DNA of 64,000 nt from CAVPHV01 sp963821095 (GTDB lineage: Bacteria > Actinomycetota > Acidimicrobiia > Spongiisociales > UBA5794). The first letter of the stretch is position 1. Each line of letters starts with the position of its first letter. Below are positions 62,689 to 64,000 of this stretch, piece after piece. The stretch covers positions 310,001 through 374,000 of the forward strand of contig CAWGCJ010000023.1 of assembly GCA_963821095.1 (NCBI GenBank), given 5' to 3'. The notes under the pieces were generated by a model that worked only from the letters and a program-made list of their open reading frames with translations, was not told where the DNA came from and did not search any database. The translations under genes and the position numbers were made by a program.

Positions 62689-62754
62689 CCGATCCGATCC
62701 CATCCGACCCGACTCGACGGCCTGGATGCTGAAGCAGTGAACAAGCGAACGCGC

Positions 62755-62775
62755 CCCTCAACCACTTGTTGAGGG
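62755..62775 (+). promoter_or_regulatory. Hairpin in front of the GarA-like gene
   Basis: CCCTCAAC pairs with GTTGAGGG around a five-base loop. Its 3' arm holds GAGGG, immediately before ATG 62776. It may terminate gcvH transcription or mask a ribosome site. Confidence 0.5.
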
Positions 62776-62787
62776 ATGAGGACTACT

Positions 62788-63231
62788 ATGGCCGCCACGA
62801 TGGACCCCCACGACCCAGACTCTTCAAACCTGCCCGATCACGTTGCCGTAGAGCACGATCCCACGATCGTGTATCGGCCTGCGGACGCCGCGCCGGCGAC
62901 CGGTGACTCGAGCCAGCAGATTGCGGGCGCCTTCCGTTATGCGCTGGTCGTGGAACGAGGCCCGCGGGCCGGTCTCACCTACGTGCTCGGCGATGGAGAG
63001 ACTCTGGCCGGGCGTTCCGATGATGTCGCCATCTTCCTGGGTGATGTGACCGTGTCCCGCCATCACGCCCGGTTCTTGGTCGACGACTCCGGGCTGTCGG
63101 TCGAAGATCTGCGATCGACCAACGGCACCTACGTGAACCTGAAGCGTCGCGACGACCGGGCGGCGCTCGCTCCCGGCGACGAGATCATGATCGGCAAGTT
63201 TCATCTCGCAGTGGTGGTCGGCAGTGAATGA
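62788..63231 (+). CDS. garA: FHA-domain protein, GarA-like
   Basis: 147 residues from ATG 62788 (AGGA ahead); ATG 62776 is an alternative. The FHA fold is clear: YVLGDGETLAGRSDDVAIFL, DVTVSRHHARFLVDD and VEDLRSTNGTYVNL. An N-terminal DPTIVYRPAD stretch could hold the phosphorylated Thr that controls GarA in mycobacteria, where it regulates 2-oxoglutarate metabolism; the motif differs from ETTSVF, so this is a suggestion. It overlaps the MerR gene by eight bases. Confidence 0.85.
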   Translation: MAATMDPHDPDSSNLPDHVAVEHDPTIVYRPADAAPATGDSSQQIAGAFRYALVVERGPRAGLTYVLGDGETLAGRSDDVAIFLGDVTVSRHHARFLVDDSGLSVEDLRSTNGTYVNLKRRDDRAALAPGDEIMIGKFHLAVVVGSE

Positions 63232-63943
63232 GCAACTCCGCGCCGATGTCGGCGAGCCGCCCACCCGCAGCATCGGCGAGGTCATCAACCTGTTGCGGCT
63301 GGAGTTCCCCGACGTGACCGTTTCCAAAGTTCGCTTTCTCGAGGGCCAGGGCTTGATCGAGCCGCGGCGCAGCGCCGCCGGGTACCGCATGTTCAACGAC
63401 GAGGACGTGCGCCGCATCGAGTACATCCTGCGTGAACAGCGTGACCACTATCTTCCGCTGCGGGTCATCAAATCCAAGCTGACCGCTTGGGAGCGGGGAG
63501 AAGACGCTCCGGCCCGCCCCGAGTCCGGCCCACCCCCCGAGGCATACTTCGCCAGCACCGGCCTGTCCATGGACGCAGATGAACTGGGGCGTTCCTCGGG
63601 TCTCAACAACCGCCAGGTCGACGAGTTGGTAGAACTCGGCGTGCTCGAGCCGCTCACATTGCCACGGGGCGATGTGGTGTTCCGCGATGACGACCTCATG
63701 GTGGCCCGGGCCGCCTATCGCCTCCTCAGCCAGGGCCTCGAGATCCGGCATCTTCGGGCGTTGCGGCTTGCGGCGGATCGCGAAACGGACCTGCTCAACC
63801 AACTGGTGAGCCCGCTGCTACGCCACCGCAATCCGGACAACCGGCACCGGGCCGCTGAGATCCTCGCCGATTGCGGCCAGGCAAGCAGTCAACTCCAAGA
63901 AGCCATCGTGCGCGGCCGGCTCCGCAAGTTGTTGGAGGGATGA
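63224..63943 (+). CDS. MerR-family transcriptional regulator
   Basis: 239 residues from GTG 63224. The winged helix is SIGEVINLLRLEFPDVTVSK, then VRFLEGQGLIEPRRSAAGYR and MFNDEDVRRIEYILREQRDH. A second helical region at ~125-165 (DADELGRSSGLNNRQVDELV) resembles the duplicated unit of the actinobacterial protein next to GarA. Ligand unknown; no Cys metal sensor motif. Confidence 0.9.
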   Translation: MNEQLRADVGEPPTRSIGEVINLLRLEFPDVTVSKVRFLEGQGLIEPRRSAAGYRMFNDEDVRRIEYILREQRDHYLPLRVIKSKLTAWERGEDAPARPESGPPPEAYFASTGLSMDADELGRSSGLNNRQVDELVELGVLEPLTLPRGDVVFRDDDLMVARAAYRLLSQGLEIRHLRALRLAADRETDLLNQLVSPLLRHRNPDNRHRAAEILADCGQASSQLQEAIVRGRLRKLLEG

Positions 63944-64000
63944 TGCGTTCCTTCTCCGTTCTCGCCGCCGCTGCCGTGTTCTCTATGTCGGCCTACACCG
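63940..64000 (+). CDS. Start of a gene truncated by the window end
   Basis: ATG 63940 or 63943 overlaps the MerR stop; GGAGG lies just upstream. About 20 residues read RSFSVLAAAAVFSMSAYT, a possible signal peptide or membrane start. Product not identifiable. Confidence 0.5.
   Translation, partial: MMRSFSVLAAAAVFSMSAYT

Overview
The window is a chromosomal segment of a high-GC actinobacterium. It carries a Pup-ligase/PafBC block, twin-arginine translocase genes, a HelY helicase, TlyA, and a GarA/MerR pair, in an order that largely matches mycobacterial synteny. The overall gene content and protein style suggest a deep-branching class such as Acidimicrobiia; that placement is inference.

Layout. 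1-11041: end of pafA, an orphan histidine kinase on the opposite strand, then pafB-pafC, a small zinc-ribbon protein, tatA-tatC-helY-lipid kinase (stop/start overlaps), a DUF4193 protein, a polyprenol-phosphate mannosyltransferase and an acetyltransferase. 11175-18106: M20 peptidase, DUF1015 protein, HAD phosphatase, an ECF sigma factor with a membrane partner that looks frameshifted, an AAA ATPase and a rhomboid protease. 18145-29802: a long, tightly overlapping run (small acidic protein, tlyA, nadK, recN, pyrG, NUDIX, xerD, DksA-like, HD protein, scpA, scpB, rluB, aroA, cmk). nadK is frameshifted here, and tlyA and rluB seem to use non-canonical start codons. 29863-33879: ispH (convergent with cmk across a strong hairpin), a PDZ/radical-SAM DUF512 protein, der, and a 56-residue membrane protein.

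33927-44257 is accessory DNA. A tRNA-Pro(GGG) gene is followed by a tyrosine integrase. A perfect 46-bp copy of the tRNA 3' end recurs at 38975, and a decayed copy at 44214. The first unit (to 39020) holds the integrase, a ribbon-helix-helix/coiled-coil/SEC-C protein with a perfect tandem palindrome in front of it, a sulfatase and a VapBC toxin-antitoxin pair. The second unit (39021-44257) holds a truncated IS256-type transposase, a GIY-YIG protein, DUF805 and 2TM membrane proteins, an integrase remnant, an IS630-family element with a frameshifted transposase, a SnoaL-like protein and a flavodoxin.

44539-54458 encodes secreted proteins: a 2257-residue PKD/beta-propeller/Ig-like protein with a nearly perfect 909-bp tandem duplication, a right-handed beta-helix protein and a two-domain fasciclin protein. 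54665-64000 returns to housekeeping and metabolic genes: small membrane protein, PAP2 phosphatase and lipid-kinase pair, YdeI-like protein, a trimethylamine-dehydrogenase-family flavoenzyme with altered substrate-site residues, META lipoprotein, endonuclease/phosphatase, VOC protein, DUF6941-like protein, pgsA, gcvH, a GarA-like FHA protein, a MerR regulator, and the start of a further gene cut by the window edge.
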